62,182 bases of DNA from CAVURW01 sp963743595 (GTDB lineage Bacteria > Verrucomicrobiota > Verrucomicrobiia > Methylacidiphilales > UBA1321): the NCBI GenBank assembly GCA_963743595.1, contig CAVURW010000094.1, positions 1-62,182 on the forward strand. Reading direction: 5' to 3'. The notes under the pieces were generated by a model that saw only the letters and a list, made by a program, of their open reading frames with translations, was not told the DNA's origin and made no database searches. Both the position numbers and the translations under genes were made by a program. Shown here piece after piece: positions 35,732 to 43,828 of the stretch; position 1 is the stretch's first letter, and every line of letters begins with the position of its first letter.

Positions 35732-35761
35732 AGGACAAACACCGCGGAAGGACCAAACCCT
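35732..35761 (-). promoter_or_regulatory. Candidate ECF promoter P2 before the efflux genes
   Basis: On the minus strand AGGGTTT is followed after exactly 9 bases by GCGGTGTTTGTCCT. P1 at 37177-37206 has the same two blocks with the same spacing. It lies between the sigma gene stop and the DUF3347 start, which would let the efflux genes be induced separately. Confidence 0.72.
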
Positions 35762-35765
35762 GAGG

Positions 35766-36353
35766 TTATTTTTCTCTAAGCAGATGTGAAAGCGTTCGCT
35801 CCAGACTCTGCCTAGCCCGGTAGAGCCGCGTTTCCACCGCTTTGGCCGAGCACCCCTCGATCGCTCCGATCTCCGCATGGGAGAGGTCTTGATATTCAAA
35901 AAGCAAGATGGCGGTGCGAAGATCGGGAGGGAGAGCGGCAATCGCCTGCTGGACCGCCTGGGCTCTCTCTTTTTTGACCAGCTCTTGGGCTGGGGTCAGA
36001 GCTGGGTCGATCAGCCGACGAGCGCTTGCCAGAGATTCGTCGCCATCCGTTTCCAGCGGAATTTCGGGATGGCGCTCCTTCCATCGTCTATGGTTCTTGG
36101 CGAGATTGGTTGCTATCGTAAAAAGCCAATGGGCAAATCGAGCCGACCGGCCATAGCGAGACCGGCTTTGGTAAATGCGAACGAAGGTCTCCATCGTTAA
36201 GTCGATGGCATCGTCGTGACTGCCCAGTTGCCGTGCCAAATAACTGGCAAGCGGAGTTTTCCAGCGTTGCACGATCTCGTTGAGGGCGAGATCGTCGCCA
36301 GCCTGCAAACGCGCCATGGCCAACGTATCAGCTTCGTCCGATTGCGAATCCAT
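35766..36353 (-). CDS. ECF RNA polymerase sigma factor, CnrH-like
   Basis: A 195-aa extracytoplasmic-function sigma factor. Region 2 shows ETFVRIYQSRSRYGRSARFAHWLFT and TNLAKNHRR, and region 4 shows ALPPDLRTAILLFEYQDLSHAEIGAIEGCS with its helix-turn-helix. It would direct polymerase to the two matching promoters in this operon. Gene order (membrane anti-sigma, periplasmic sensor, sigma, efflux genes) is that of cnrYXH-CBA, the metal-resistance system of Cupriavidus. That similarity of order, together with the promoters, is the main basis for the functional call. Confidence 0.9.
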   Translation of the reverse strand: MDSQSDEADTLAMARLQAGDDLALNEIVQRWKTPLASYLARQLGSHDDAIDLTMETFVRIYQSRSRYGRSARFAHWLFTIATNLAKNHRRWKERHPEIPLETDGDESLASARRLIDPALTPAQELVKKERAQAVQQAIAALPPDLRTAILLFEYQDLSHAEIGAIEGCSAKAVETRLYRARQSLERTLSHLLREK

Positions 36354-36377
36354 ACTGGTGGGCGCAGGGCTAGCTGC

Positions 36378-36842
36378 CTAACGAGGCATGGCTGCCATTT
36401 GAGAAGCTTCCTCGGTGCGTACGACAGGTGCCTGCATCGTTTCCAGGAACCGTTGACGCTGATCTTCCGGGAGCACTTTCGCCAGTTCGTAGAAATGCTG
36501 AAGCATCGCGGTGCGGCACTCTGCCTGAACCTCGGTATCGCGTTGAATAGCCGCCTTGATTTCGGGTGTCATCCCGGAGTTGGCAAGGATCAGCTTTTTG
36601 AGGGCTTCGTGGGATTCTTGAATCTTCGCACACATCAACATGCAGCGAGGAACATACTCGTTATCGAGTTTTTTGACCTGAGCGAACTGCTCGTCGGACA
36701 AATGAAACTCGCGTTGCAGCCAGGCCGAACTGTCGCTGCTGTCTCCAGGCGGAGAAATCTGGGACTCGATCAGGTTGTAGGACACCAAGTACGCTCCCAA
36801 CCCTAAACTGAGAGCTATCGCCAAATAAAAAAGGGCCTTCAT
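36378..36842 (-). CDS. Periplasmic metal sensor, CnrX-like (metal-resistance domain)
   Basis: A 154-aa protein with one N-terminal membrane segment (FYLAIALSLGLGAYLV) and a four-helix periplasmic domain of the CnrX/ZraP/CpxP kind: HLSDEQFAQVKKLDNEY, then CMLMCAKI, ECRTAMLQHFYEL and VLPEDQRQRFLETM. Cys, Met and His residues on the second and third helices are candidate metal ligands. The start at 36842 overlaps the upstream stop (ATGA) and is favoured over longer in-frame starts. It would release the sigma factor when metal is bound. Confidence 0.78.
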   Translation of the reverse strand: MKALFYLAIALSLGLGAYLVSYNLIESQISPPGDSSDSSAWLQREFHLSDEQFAQVKKLDNEYVPRCMLMCAKIQESHEALKKLILANSGMTPEIKAAIQRDTEVQAECRTAMLQHFYELAKVLPEDQRQRFLETMQAPVVRTEEASQMAAMPR

Positions 36843-37153
36843 TCGTTTGAAGCCAGGGCTACATTTGTAAATGGATCGACCGAATGGAGGTAACGCGAAT
36901 GAGCTGCCTGCATTTGCTTCTGATAATTGGTATTGGCCTGCCACACCGCGAGACCGACACCAAAAATAATCATTGCCGTAACGAGACCCACAGCCAACCT
37001 TGGACTGCTCAGTAGCCAAGACCATGTCCGGCTCACAGACCTGTCTTGAGCAATGGAAATACGTCGCCAGACCTCCGATTCAAATCGGGCGGGTAAGTGG
37101 ACGTCGGGCTTCCACTCTTTTAGTAAAGAGTTGAGTTTTGCGTTTGGATTCAT
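36839..37153 (-). CDS. Small membrane anti-sigma factor, CnrY-like
   Basis: A 104-aa protein starting MNPNAKLNSLLKEW. The cytosolic N-terminus (residues 1-48) is short and amphipathic, fit to hold a sigma factor. A membrane segment follows (LAVGLVTAMIIFGVGLAVW), then a periplasmic tail of about 30 residues. Size and topology match CnrY-type anti-sigma proteins. It is translationally coupled to the sensor gene by a 4-base overlap and directly follows the first candidate ECF promoter. Confidence 0.75.
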   Translation of the reverse strand: MNPNAKLNSLLKEWKPDVHLPARFESEVWRRISIAQDRSVSRTWSWLLSSPRLAVGLVTAMIIFGVGLAVWQANTNYQKQMQAAHSRYLHSVDPFTNVALASNE

Positions 37154-37176
37154 CGTCGTTGCACCTGTGCCTAAGT

Positions 37177-37206
37177 AGAACAAACACCGCCCGCACCTTA
37201 AACCCT
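37177..37206 (-). promoter_or_regulatory. Candidate ECF promoter P1 before the regulators
   Basis: On the minus strand AGGGTTT, 9 bases, GCGGTGTTTGTTCT, as in P2. It lies 24-53 bases upstream of the anti-sigma start. Two promoters with the same blocks and spacing in one locus support an autoregulated ECF regulon. Confidence 0.72.
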
Positions 37207-37216
37207 CAAATTTTCT

Positions 37217-37446
37217 CAGCTGCGAGTGCTGAAAATTCGAGGTCAACTTCAAGCAGTTGAAAGAATGATCCATTATTGTGCTCGTGTCCTCAACCAGATC
37301 GTTTCTGCCCGCGAGGCTCTTAAGGCGCTGGGGATATCCTTATCCGCCGCCATAGCAAGGATTGTATTGCAGGTGCGTCGAATCCTGCCGACGGACAGAG
37401 AAAGCTTGAGGAATTGCTGGTGGTGCTGGAGCAGTATGTAGAATAG
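37217..37446 (+). pseudogene. CsoR/RcnR-type metal repressor remnant
   Basis: The frame reads LRVLKIRGQLQAVERMI and LNQIVSAREALKALG, the dimer-forming helix pattern of CsoR/RcnR repressors (RLKRIEGQxxGIxRM, ILxQIxAxxxALxxLG). After IVLQ the frame is broken, and the expected C-terminal helix DGQRKLEELLVVLEQYVE continues in another frame to TAG 37444-37446. The start region and the metal-binding Cys/His positions are degraded. It stands beside the metal operon, so it is probably its former, now replaced, repressor. Confidence 0.7.
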
Positions 37447-37466
37447 AGCGGAATTTATTTTGATTT

Positions 37467-37527
37467 GCGACAAGTGCCACCGGTGACCTAACCAGCTTTG
37501 AGGGTTGCGTGTTTTACTACACGCATG
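37467..37527 (+). promoter_or_regulatory. Conserved element leader, copy 4
   Basis: GCGACAAGTGCCACCGGTGAC (one base from the box of copies 1 and 3), then TAACC and GGTT arms and CTACACGCATG. The box lies 52 bp before the ATG at 37525. It drives the rightmost operon of the element. Confidence 0.6.
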
Positions 37528-38601
37528 AATAACACGCAATTCGAAAAGGAAGAACAAAGTTACCACAAAGCAGTCGACTCCATTGCCGAAATCTTGGAGA
37601 TCGAAGAACGGATTCAGAATGCCGAAGAGCGCTCCGCCGGAGACATGGAGGAGAGGCGTCGGATTTTAGAGCAGGATGAATTCATGAGTCGCCAAGCGCG
37701 AGCTGAATTAGACGAGCGCTACAGGAAGAACCTGGAAGAGCAGATTCGACTTCATGAAGAGCGAGTCGAACTGCTCGAACGCCTTGCCACCGAATTGAAG
37801 GAGTACCAGGACCGCCACGAAGAGGTGCAAAAAGAATTCGAAAAGGAGCAGCCCGTAGAACTTCGAGAGAATAAGGCTCTGCTCGATGAGGGTGTCAAAC
37901 AAACCTTGATGGACGTTAGCGCAGTGCGCCGAGCGAACCTCGAGGCACTTATCGAAAATAACCCAGCATGGAAACGGTTTGTGGCTCCTGAAAGCTACGT
38001 TCAGGACGAGGTCGTCAACCAGCGAGTGGCGCTAGAGGGGCGACTCCTCGTAAATCATTACGAGGGTAGAGACTTTACCCCTGACCTCGCAAAGCCGATC
38101 GGCGGACCTGGGCGAGGCTTCCAAGCGGCGCTCCGCGAGTTGGACGATCCGCAGAAAGTCGTTCGGGTCGCCAGCTTCGCGCTAGACATCGAAGGAACTT
38201 ACGATCCGACACTTCCAAGCAAGTCCGAGTTTGATCTGGCCAAGGACTACCTGAATGCGAAAACCGTTGAAGAACGGGACGAGTTGGTCAACGGTGAACT
38301 GACGGGACCGGGGCTTCCGCTCCAGTGGGCGTTATCGGAGGTTGATCCCGGCAAGCGGGACAAGGTTTGCATCGAAACCTTGAAGGGCTACGGGATCGAC
38401 ACCACAGAGTTCGAGAAGGAAAAGGGGCAGGTTAAAGTTCCTGAAGCGAAGACTCTTGAGTTTTCACCTCGGGAGAAAGAACTGTCTCACGTGGCTACTC
38501 TGTCGACAAAGATCGAGTCGCCTTTGGTGACCCCGGAGAACGAACTGGCCGTCGATCTGTCGCTTCAGAAAGACAATTCCCTCCAAATGGAGCGGGACTA
38601 A
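37525..38601 (+). CDS. Coiled-coil protein of the right-end operon
   Basis: A 358-aa protein. Residues 1-135 are a long charged coiled coil (EERIQNAEERSAGDMEERR, LLERLATELKEYQDRHEE); the rest is globular with FEAALRELDDPQKVVRVASF-like helices and a disordered tail. The start at 37525 is chosen because it is placed as in the other leaders and gives MNNTQFEKE, similar to the ParA-like start. No family is recognised. It may be a structural or DNA-handling protein of the element and shares its regulation with the transfer operon. Confidence 0.65.
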   Translation: MNNTQFEKEEQSYHKAVDSIAEILEIEERIQNAEERSAGDMEERRRILEQDEFMSRQARAELDERYRKNLEEQIRLHEERVELLERLATELKEYQDRHEEVQKEFEKEQPVELRENKALLDEGVKQTLMDVSAVRRANLEALIENNPAWKRFVAPESYVQDEVVNQRVALEGRLLVNHYEGRDFTPDLAKPIGGPGRGFQAALRELDDPQKVVRVASFALDIEGTYDPTLPSKSEFDLAKDYLNAKTVEERDELVNGELTGPGLPLQWALSEVDPGKRDKVCIETLKGYGIDTTEFEKEKGQVKVPEAKTLEFSPREKELSHVATLSTKIESPLVTPENELAVDLSLQKDNSLQMERD

Positions 38602-38614
38602 CGGGAGACTAAAT

Positions 38615-39007
38615 ATGCCAATTAATCCTGATCCATTTTATCTGGTTCGCCAGAACGCACCGAAACCGGCTCTCACACATCCCGAATTTCTCAGCAGTCT
38701 GTCTTTGGAATCGTCCGGGACGAGCCGGGGCATCCTGTTCGTTTCCCAAAAGGAAGAAGTCTACAAGGAACTCGGGCAACTCGTTTCCGCCCGCTGTTCC
38801 AAACTCGGACGAAGCTTTGCCTTTCGCTATGCCGATTTGTCGGTGCTGTTGGAAGGAGAACACCTGGTACGGCTCTTCGAGCTGGTAAACCAGGGTCGGC
38901 TTGGGGTGGTTCGCCCTGGAATATTCAAACTTAAAGAGGTTCCCATCGTGATCAAATCGGTCGAGATCATGGAGCCGCAATCAGAAAAGAAAGGAGATGG
39001 CCTATGA
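38615..39007 (+). CDS. Unknown small protein of the right-end operon
   Basis: A 130-aa soluble protein behind a GGGAG ribosome site. It starts MPINPDPFYLVRQNAPKP and contains RSFAFRYADLSVLLEGEHL and VPIVIKSVEIMEP. It lies 13 bases after the coiled-coil gene and overlaps the next gene by 4 bases, so the three are one operon. I recognise no domain. Confidence 0.6.
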   Translation: MPINPDPFYLVRQNAPKPALTHPEFLSSLSLESSGTSRGILFVSQKEEVYKELGQLVSARCSKLGRSFAFRYADLSVLLEGEHLVRLFELVNQGRLGVVRPGIFKLKEVPIVIKSVEIMEPQSEKKGDGL

Positions 39008-39222
39008 AACCGGGGGTTGTCTTGCAGTTGAAGCCCTTCACAGTGCGACCAGAAACGGCGGCGGCTTTATTTGAAGCCCCACATCTCTTTCAGGATATGG
39101 TGAAGGCTGGGTGGATTGAGCCTTGTATTAAGGGTAATCGTTGCACACTCTATCTGGTCTCTGATCTTGAAAAATGTGCACTTCGCTTAGCAGCCGGGGA
39201 TCGTCCGAAGCCCCCAAAATGA
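39004..39222 (+). CDS. Small winged-helix-like protein near attR, possible excisionase
   Basis: A 72-aa protein with a perfect AAAGGAG ribosome site. The pattern ETAAALFEAPHLFQDMVKAG, WIEPCIKGNRCTLYLVSDLE resembles the compact MerR/Xis-like fold, in which a helix pair is followed by a hairpin with a basic residue. It ends 26 bp before the right arm-type repeat and 156 bp before attR. Position and fold make it a candidate directionality factor. The three proteins at 9.8-10.6 kb are rivals for the role. Confidence 0.5.
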   Translation: MKPGVVLQLKPFTVRPETAAALFEAPHLFQDMVKAGWIEPCIKGNRCTLYLVSDLEKCALRLAAGDRPKPPK

Positions 39223-39247
39223 ATGTGCTGGTGAAAAACGGACGATT

Positions 39248-39269
39248 TTACTTACTAATTTCTTACTAA
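39248..39269 (+). repeat. Right inner 22-bp repeat, possible integrase arm site
   Basis: Identical to 2244-2265 and in the same orientation. It lies 108 bp inside attR. Two CTTACTAA units make it a natural pair of integrase arm sites. Confidence 0.7.
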
Positions 39270-39377
39270 AAAAAGACCCTTCGCATGACTACTTATGGGC
39301 TCACATGGCTGGCAAGCACATTCTCTCTGGGAGAGCGTAAGTCGTTGGTAGAGAGGGGAATCCGACCGTGAAAAGGG

Positions 39378-39451
<74 letters not shown>

Positions 39452-39717
39452 ATTCCGGGTGATCTGCTGGTTTCCTTGAAAAGTCCCAGAAGGACAATTT
39501 GGCTTTCATCTCGCCAAAGGAATCTAACATCCAACAGAGGGGCAGTATGTAAGGAACGAGATGGAAATGCAAGGAATATTCATTTTTATCGGATCGAGAG
39601 TGTTGAGAATGATTGCAAAGCATTAGTGGAATAAAATGATTAAGACGTGAAAGATTAAAACCATTTCCATACTATTTATCTTGCTTAATAAAATAGAAGT
39701 CTTCACTTTGAAGAACC

Positions 39718-40134
39718 ATGGCAAGGCCCAAAGTAAAACTGAAGTTAAAGGAAGATCAGGTCGCTGAACTGGAACGCCTCTGGCAAACCCAGAAAGATCC
39801 GAGAGCGATTAGTCGCTTACTCGTTATTCGTGCGGCCCTTTCTGGAAACAACACTTACGATGAAATCGCGGCTTTAGTCGGGTGCTCCCGAATGACGGTT
39901 GCACGGCATTTACGGCACTTTAACCTAGGTGGCTTCGATCAACTCCTCAAGCGTGGCCGTCCCAAGCCGCCGAAAACACCGCTCAATGATGGCACCATTC
40001 GACAGGCGTTTGGCGAGGCGGTTCGCACGCGATCTATTAAAACGGCTCGGGAAGCGCAAGTGTGGCTTAAGCAGGAGTATGGGATCGATCGCTCGGTGTG
40101 GGCCTTGTATTATTGGTTAAAGAAGGTTCGGTGA
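39718..40134 (+). CDS. Helix-turn-helix protein resembling the N-terminus of IS630 transposases
   Basis: A 138-aa protein with two helix-turn-helix units: ISRLLVIRAALSGNNTYDEI, AALVGCSRMTVARHLRHF, then the winged part WLKQEYGIDRSVWALYYWLKK. This matches the DNA-binding half of IS630/Tc1-type transposases. The DDE catalytic half is absent and the following 120 bases are noncoding. Stand-alone proteins of this kind are common in some genomes, so it may be a working regulator or a transposase remnant. Confidence 0.7.
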   Translation: MARPKVKLKLKEDQVAELERLWQTQKDPRAISRLLVIRAALSGNNTYDEIAALVGCSRMTVARHLRHFNLGGFDQLLKRGRPKPPKTPLNDGTIRQAFGEAVRTRSIKTAREAQVWLKQEYGIDRSVWALYYWLKKVR

Positions 40135-40258
40135 TACTTTTAAAGTTTTGAAGAACATGAAGAGGTCGTCAAGGGGCTAAGTAGTAAACCGTGCAAAGTA
40201 TTTTGAGTTTAGCATCTAACTCAACGATAAAATATCGACTTGTATTATTCAGAAAGCT

Positions 40259-42373
40259 TCACTTCGTTAACGTCACTAACCGCACATAAGGCACCGCGCC
40301 GTCACTGCCGATCTCGGCGATTTCCAGTACAGCGCCCATTTGCGCTTGAATGCGGTACATCTCCCGCGCCAATGGGTTGATGAGATAGGACTCGAGCTTG
40401 TTTCCGATTCCGCGACCACCATTGCCTAGGTCCGAGGTGGAGACGCGCACGAGAAATTCCTTCGCTGCTGGCGAGAGCGAGAGCTGGATTTTTTGGCCCT
40501 CACTGATCCGCTCGATGATGTTGGTGACCATCTTCTCTAAGATTTCGACGGCGACCTTCTCGCGCACATAGTCGAAGACCACCACGTTATCGCCAATACG
40601 ATTGAGCAGTTCGGGGCGGTTCAGTTTGTTTTTGAAGTAATCTTCAATACCGCCTCTCAGCTTCTCTTCCAAAACGACATACTCATCCTTCGGGTTGGCG
40701 CGATCCATGCCGAGATTCGATGTGAAAATGATGATCGTCTCAGAGAAATAGACTCGCTCGCCTTTACCGCTGGTGAGCTGGCCGTCGTCCAGGATCTGCA
40801 AGAACTTGTCCAGGATCTTCGGGTGCGCCTTCTCAATTTCATCAAAGAGCACCACCGAAAAGGGTTTCTCTTTGATGGCGTCCGTGAGCTGACCGCCGCT
40901 ATCGTATCCGACATAGCCGGGAGGCGCACCGACGAGGCGTTGATCGGAGTGTTCGTGGTTGTACTCAGACATATCGAAGCGGATGTAAGCCCGCTCGTCA
41001 CCGAAAAGACCCTCGGTGAGGCTCTTGGCCATTTCCGTTTTACCTGTACCGGTAGGCCCTGCGAAGAAGAGCACCCCCTTGGGTTTACCTGTCGATTTCG
41101 AGCCTTGTGCACCCGCCAGACCGACGACTGCCCGACGCAAGATGTCCATCGTTTTTGTGATCGCAGGCTGCTGCCCTTTAACGCGCTTTTTGAGAATGCT
41201 CTCGATGTTCTCGATTGCGTCGTGGCTGATCTTCTTCCACGGATCTTCCGTGATTCCAAGCTTGTACCCCCGCGCCGCCGCGCCGATATCCCGTGCGCCC
41301 AGGCCCTGACTGCGTGAGAAGAGCGCGATGAGATCGACGTCGTTCATCAGCATGCCATCGGTCTGGCGCGTATATTCGTCCAGAGCCCCGCCGCGTTCCT
41401 TCTCGTCCATTGTTTCGAAATCGGGCATGCAGGCGAGCATTGCCTGGCACACGAGTCGGCGGACATCCTTATCGGGTTTCGGCACCATGACTGAGCGGAT
41501 CCGGGGATTATTTAAGCTGAACCACGCGGGCAAATCGTTCTCGCGATCGCAGCACCAGAAGATTGTGTTGAACGTGGCCTGCACGGCACCAGCGGGCATG
41601 TGGGCGCGTGCTTCATAACTCAGAATCAGCGCGCGAATGAACGGGATGATTTCCTTCGTCTGGCCGCCTTCGCACTGACCCATCATGTAATCGAAAAAGA
41701 GGGCGACTCGGCGTTCCTGTTGATGCACCAGCACTTCGCTGAATTCTAGGGCGCGGGCAAAACTCGCTTTTGCGGCTACGCGGCCCCCGTGCGCCGTTGT
41801 TTTAGGGAATTCAACGTCGCAATCGGCACCGAGTTTGTTCAACCAGGTGATTGCCTCCGCTTTTTGCTCTTCGTTCACGCTCCAGGGGAAGAGCGCGGTG
41901 ATGCCGTGAACGGGATCGACCAAAAGAAATTGCGAGTAGCCTTCGTAAATCAAGAAATCGATCAAGAACTCCGTGAGCGGTTTCATGTCGTAATTACCTT
42001 CGCCCAGTGGAATGGCGAAGCGATCGCGAATGTTTCCATGAAGAAGGAAATGCGATTTAACGGGCAGGAACCGGTGCACCTCACGCAACCAGCGTTGGCA
42101 CACGGGATCCATGACAATCGGATTACCTAAGACTTGTGGCTCAGGGGTCGGCTCCACGTACTGCTGCTGCACGGGCGGTTGCGGCTCAACGGGCATCGGC
42201 TGCTGGGGGAGAACTTCACCGTCCATCGGATAAGTGACTGGAGGGGCCATTTCCTGATAGGGTGCCGGTGCTGGTGCGGGTGTAGCAGCAGGGTTGGGGC
42301 GCATGGGGCGACCCGGTCCAGGCATGCCCGTACGAGGAGGGGGGGCAGATTGAGAATAGGAATCGTTTGACAT
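40259..42373 (-). CDS. Two-module AAA+ ATPase with ClpB-D2-like C-terminus
   Basis: A 704-aa protein. Residues 1-85 are Pro/Gln-rich and disordered. Residues about 90-385 look like a first AAA-like module without a Walker A loop (SHFLLHGNIRDRFAIPLG). From about 395 there is a full ClpB/ClpA D2 module: GPTGTGKTEMAK near 434, VVLFDEIEKAHPKI near 505, IIIFTSNLG, LNRPELLNRI (arginine finger) and GGRGIGNKLE (sensor 2). It probably remodels protein complexes. The ClpP-binding loop is not apparent. It is paired with the long coiled-coil gene upstream. Confidence 0.85.
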   Translation of the reverse strand: MSNDSYSQSAPPPRTGMPGPGRPMRPNPAATPAPAPAPYQEMAPPVTYPMDGEVLPQQPMPVEPQPPVQQQYVEPTPEPQVLGNPIVMDPVCQRWLREVHRFLPVKSHFLLHGNIRDRFAIPLGEGNYDMKPLTEFLIDFLIYEGYSQFLLVDPVHGITALFPWSVNEEQKAEAITWLNKLGADCDVEFPKTTAHGGRVAAKASFARALEFSEVLVHQQERRVALFFDYMMGQCEGGQTKEIIPFIRALILSYEARAHMPAGAVQATFNTIFWCCDRENDLPAWFSLNNPRIRSVMVPKPDKDVRRLVCQAMLACMPDFETMDEKERGGALDEYTRQTDGMLMNDVDLIALFSRSQGLGARDIGAAARGYKLGITEDPWKKISHDAIENIESILKKRVKGQQPAITKTMDILRRAVVGLAGAQGSKSTGKPKGVLFFAGPTGTGKTEMAKSLTEGLFGDERAYIRFDMSEYNHEHSDQRLVGAPPGYVGYDSGGQLTDAIKEKPFSVVLFDEIEKAHPKILDKFLQILDDGQLTSGKGERVYFSETIIIFTSNLGMDRANPKDEYVVLEEKLRGGIEDYFKNKLNRPELLNRIGDNVVVFDYVREKVAVEILEKMVTNIIERISEGQKIQLSLSPAAKEFLVRVSTSDLGNGGRGIGNKLESYLINPLAREMYRIQAQMGAVLEIAEIGSDGAVPYVRLVTLTK

Positions 42374-42400
42374 AATGATTTCTCCAGATTTTTGAATAGG

Positions 42401-43705
42401 TTACCCGCCGATGGCACGAGCCGCCTGCGTTCCCGCGCTGGCAGCCCGCTGTTTCTTTTGTTTGATGGAAGCCTTCACTTTTACTTTTGCGCCGGGCGCG
42501 ACGTCCCGCTTGATCGCCGCTGCATAGGCGGTCCCGAGCTTGTCCTCAGCTTTTTTGATCGATTTGCACAGCTTCTTCTGCGCCTCTTGATCGACCTGTG
42601 CGGAAGTAGAGCTGCTCTCTTCTTCGCCCTTAACGAGCTCGATCGACATGAGTCCTTCGTTTTCTTTATAGGCGACTTCCACCATGCGTCCAGGGTGATT
42701 CGGATCTTGGAAATAGGTCGCACGGATGCCGTCTGCGGTCACCGTTTCCATCTCTTGAACGGCGTCGTAGCCCTCTTGGCGCAGGACTTTTTTCACCACC
42801 GCCAGAATCGATTTCCGGTTCACCGCTTCCTGCACTTCCGCTTCCATCGCAGCCAATTTCTGCTCCGAGACCGTGACAGGCTGGGTGAGAGCTTCCACCT
42901 CCATCTCCTTCAACTGGGCCGCAAATCGCTCCTCGTCTTCAGCACCCAGAAGCGTAAATGATTGCGTGAGTGCCTCCGCCTGCACTTGAAATTCCAATTG
43001 ATACTGCTTCAGCACCTCTTCTTCATAACGTCTCAGGGCAGCCTCTCGATGACGACGTGTCCGTTGCTCGGCTACTTCCGTTCGAAACAATTCCAGCTTC
43101 AACACACGCTGAGCCGGGAGCGTTGCTTCCATTAAGGTCATCACCTGTTGCTTCAGGAGATCTGCTTGCTCGGCGGATTCCGACAGCTTCACGATTGACG
43201 CCACCAAGCCAGCTTCCACTTCCGCGCGGGCTTGGATGTGAGCTGTCGGCTCCAGAGCCAGCAACTCGCCCTGCTTCATCTCCACTTCATCGCGAGCCCT
43301 CTGCAGACTGGCCAGCTCTTCGCACGCTTTTTGAATCGCGCCCTGAGCCGCTTCACTGCTCGCCTGCATCTGCGCCTCCAGTGCCGCGCAATGGAGCGAG
43401 TGCTCTTTCAAAACGCGCTCTGCATTTGGGTGCTTCAGCTCCTGCCAGTAGGCGTGGGCATATCTCAACGCGCTAGCACCGGAATCACTATCAAATTTAT
43501 TCCACACGCGGCCTTCTGCCTCCGGGTAGGGGATGATGCGCACACTCATCGGCTTGCCCATGCCCTGTAGGTCTTCCAGGCGCTTTTGAATGTCGTCGAA
43601 AACGAGCTTCGATAACTTCAAAAACTTGTCGCATTGCCGACGATTCAGCGCTTCTGCTTCGGCCGCAGGCATCGAGGTAAACTTTAAGACCTTGGGTGAA
43701 CTCAT
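42401..43705 (-). CDS. Coiled-coil partner protein of the AAA+ ATPase
   Basis: A 434-aa protein with a short globular head (residues 1-90, with RIIPYPEAEGRVWNKFDSDS), a long Ala/Glu/Gln-rich coiled coil (about 95-290) and a C-terminal domain with IRATYFQDPNHPGRMVEVAY, which may be a small beta domain, then a Lys-rich tail. It lies 27 bases upstream of the ATPase gene on the same strand. A dedicated pair of a disaggregase-like ATPase and a coiled-coil adaptor or substrate is likely. No family is recognised. Confidence 0.7.
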   Translation of the reverse strand: MSSPKVLKFTSMPAAEAEALNRRQCDKFLKLSKLVFDDIQKRLEDLQGMGKPMSVRIIPYPEAEGRVWNKFDSDSGASALRYAHAYWQELKHPNAERVLKEHSLHCAALEAQMQASSEAAQGAIQKACEELASLQRARDEVEMKQGELLALEPTAHIQARAEVEAGLVASIVKLSESAEQADLLKQQVMTLMEATLPAQRVLKLELFRTEVAEQRTRRHREAALRRYEEEVLKQYQLEFQVQAEALTQSFTLLGAEDEERFAAQLKEMEVEALTQPVTVSEQKLAAMEAEVQEAVNRKSILAVVKKVLRQEGYDAVQEMETVTADGIRATYFQDPNHPGRMVEVAYKENEGLMSIELVKGEEESSSTSAQVDQEAQKKLCKSIKKAEDKLGTAYAAAIKRDVAPGAKVKVKASIKQKKQRAASAGTQAARAIGG

Positions 43706-43828
43706 AAAGCCCCGTAAGGGTGGACGAGTCGTCCGGCTCTTTCAAGCGCGCGTTTGTGATGGAGCCTCCTCTTCAATCTCAGGTAAAAATTGAAGCCTCT
43801 GCAAAAGTTGCTACGGTCCATTGGAGCA

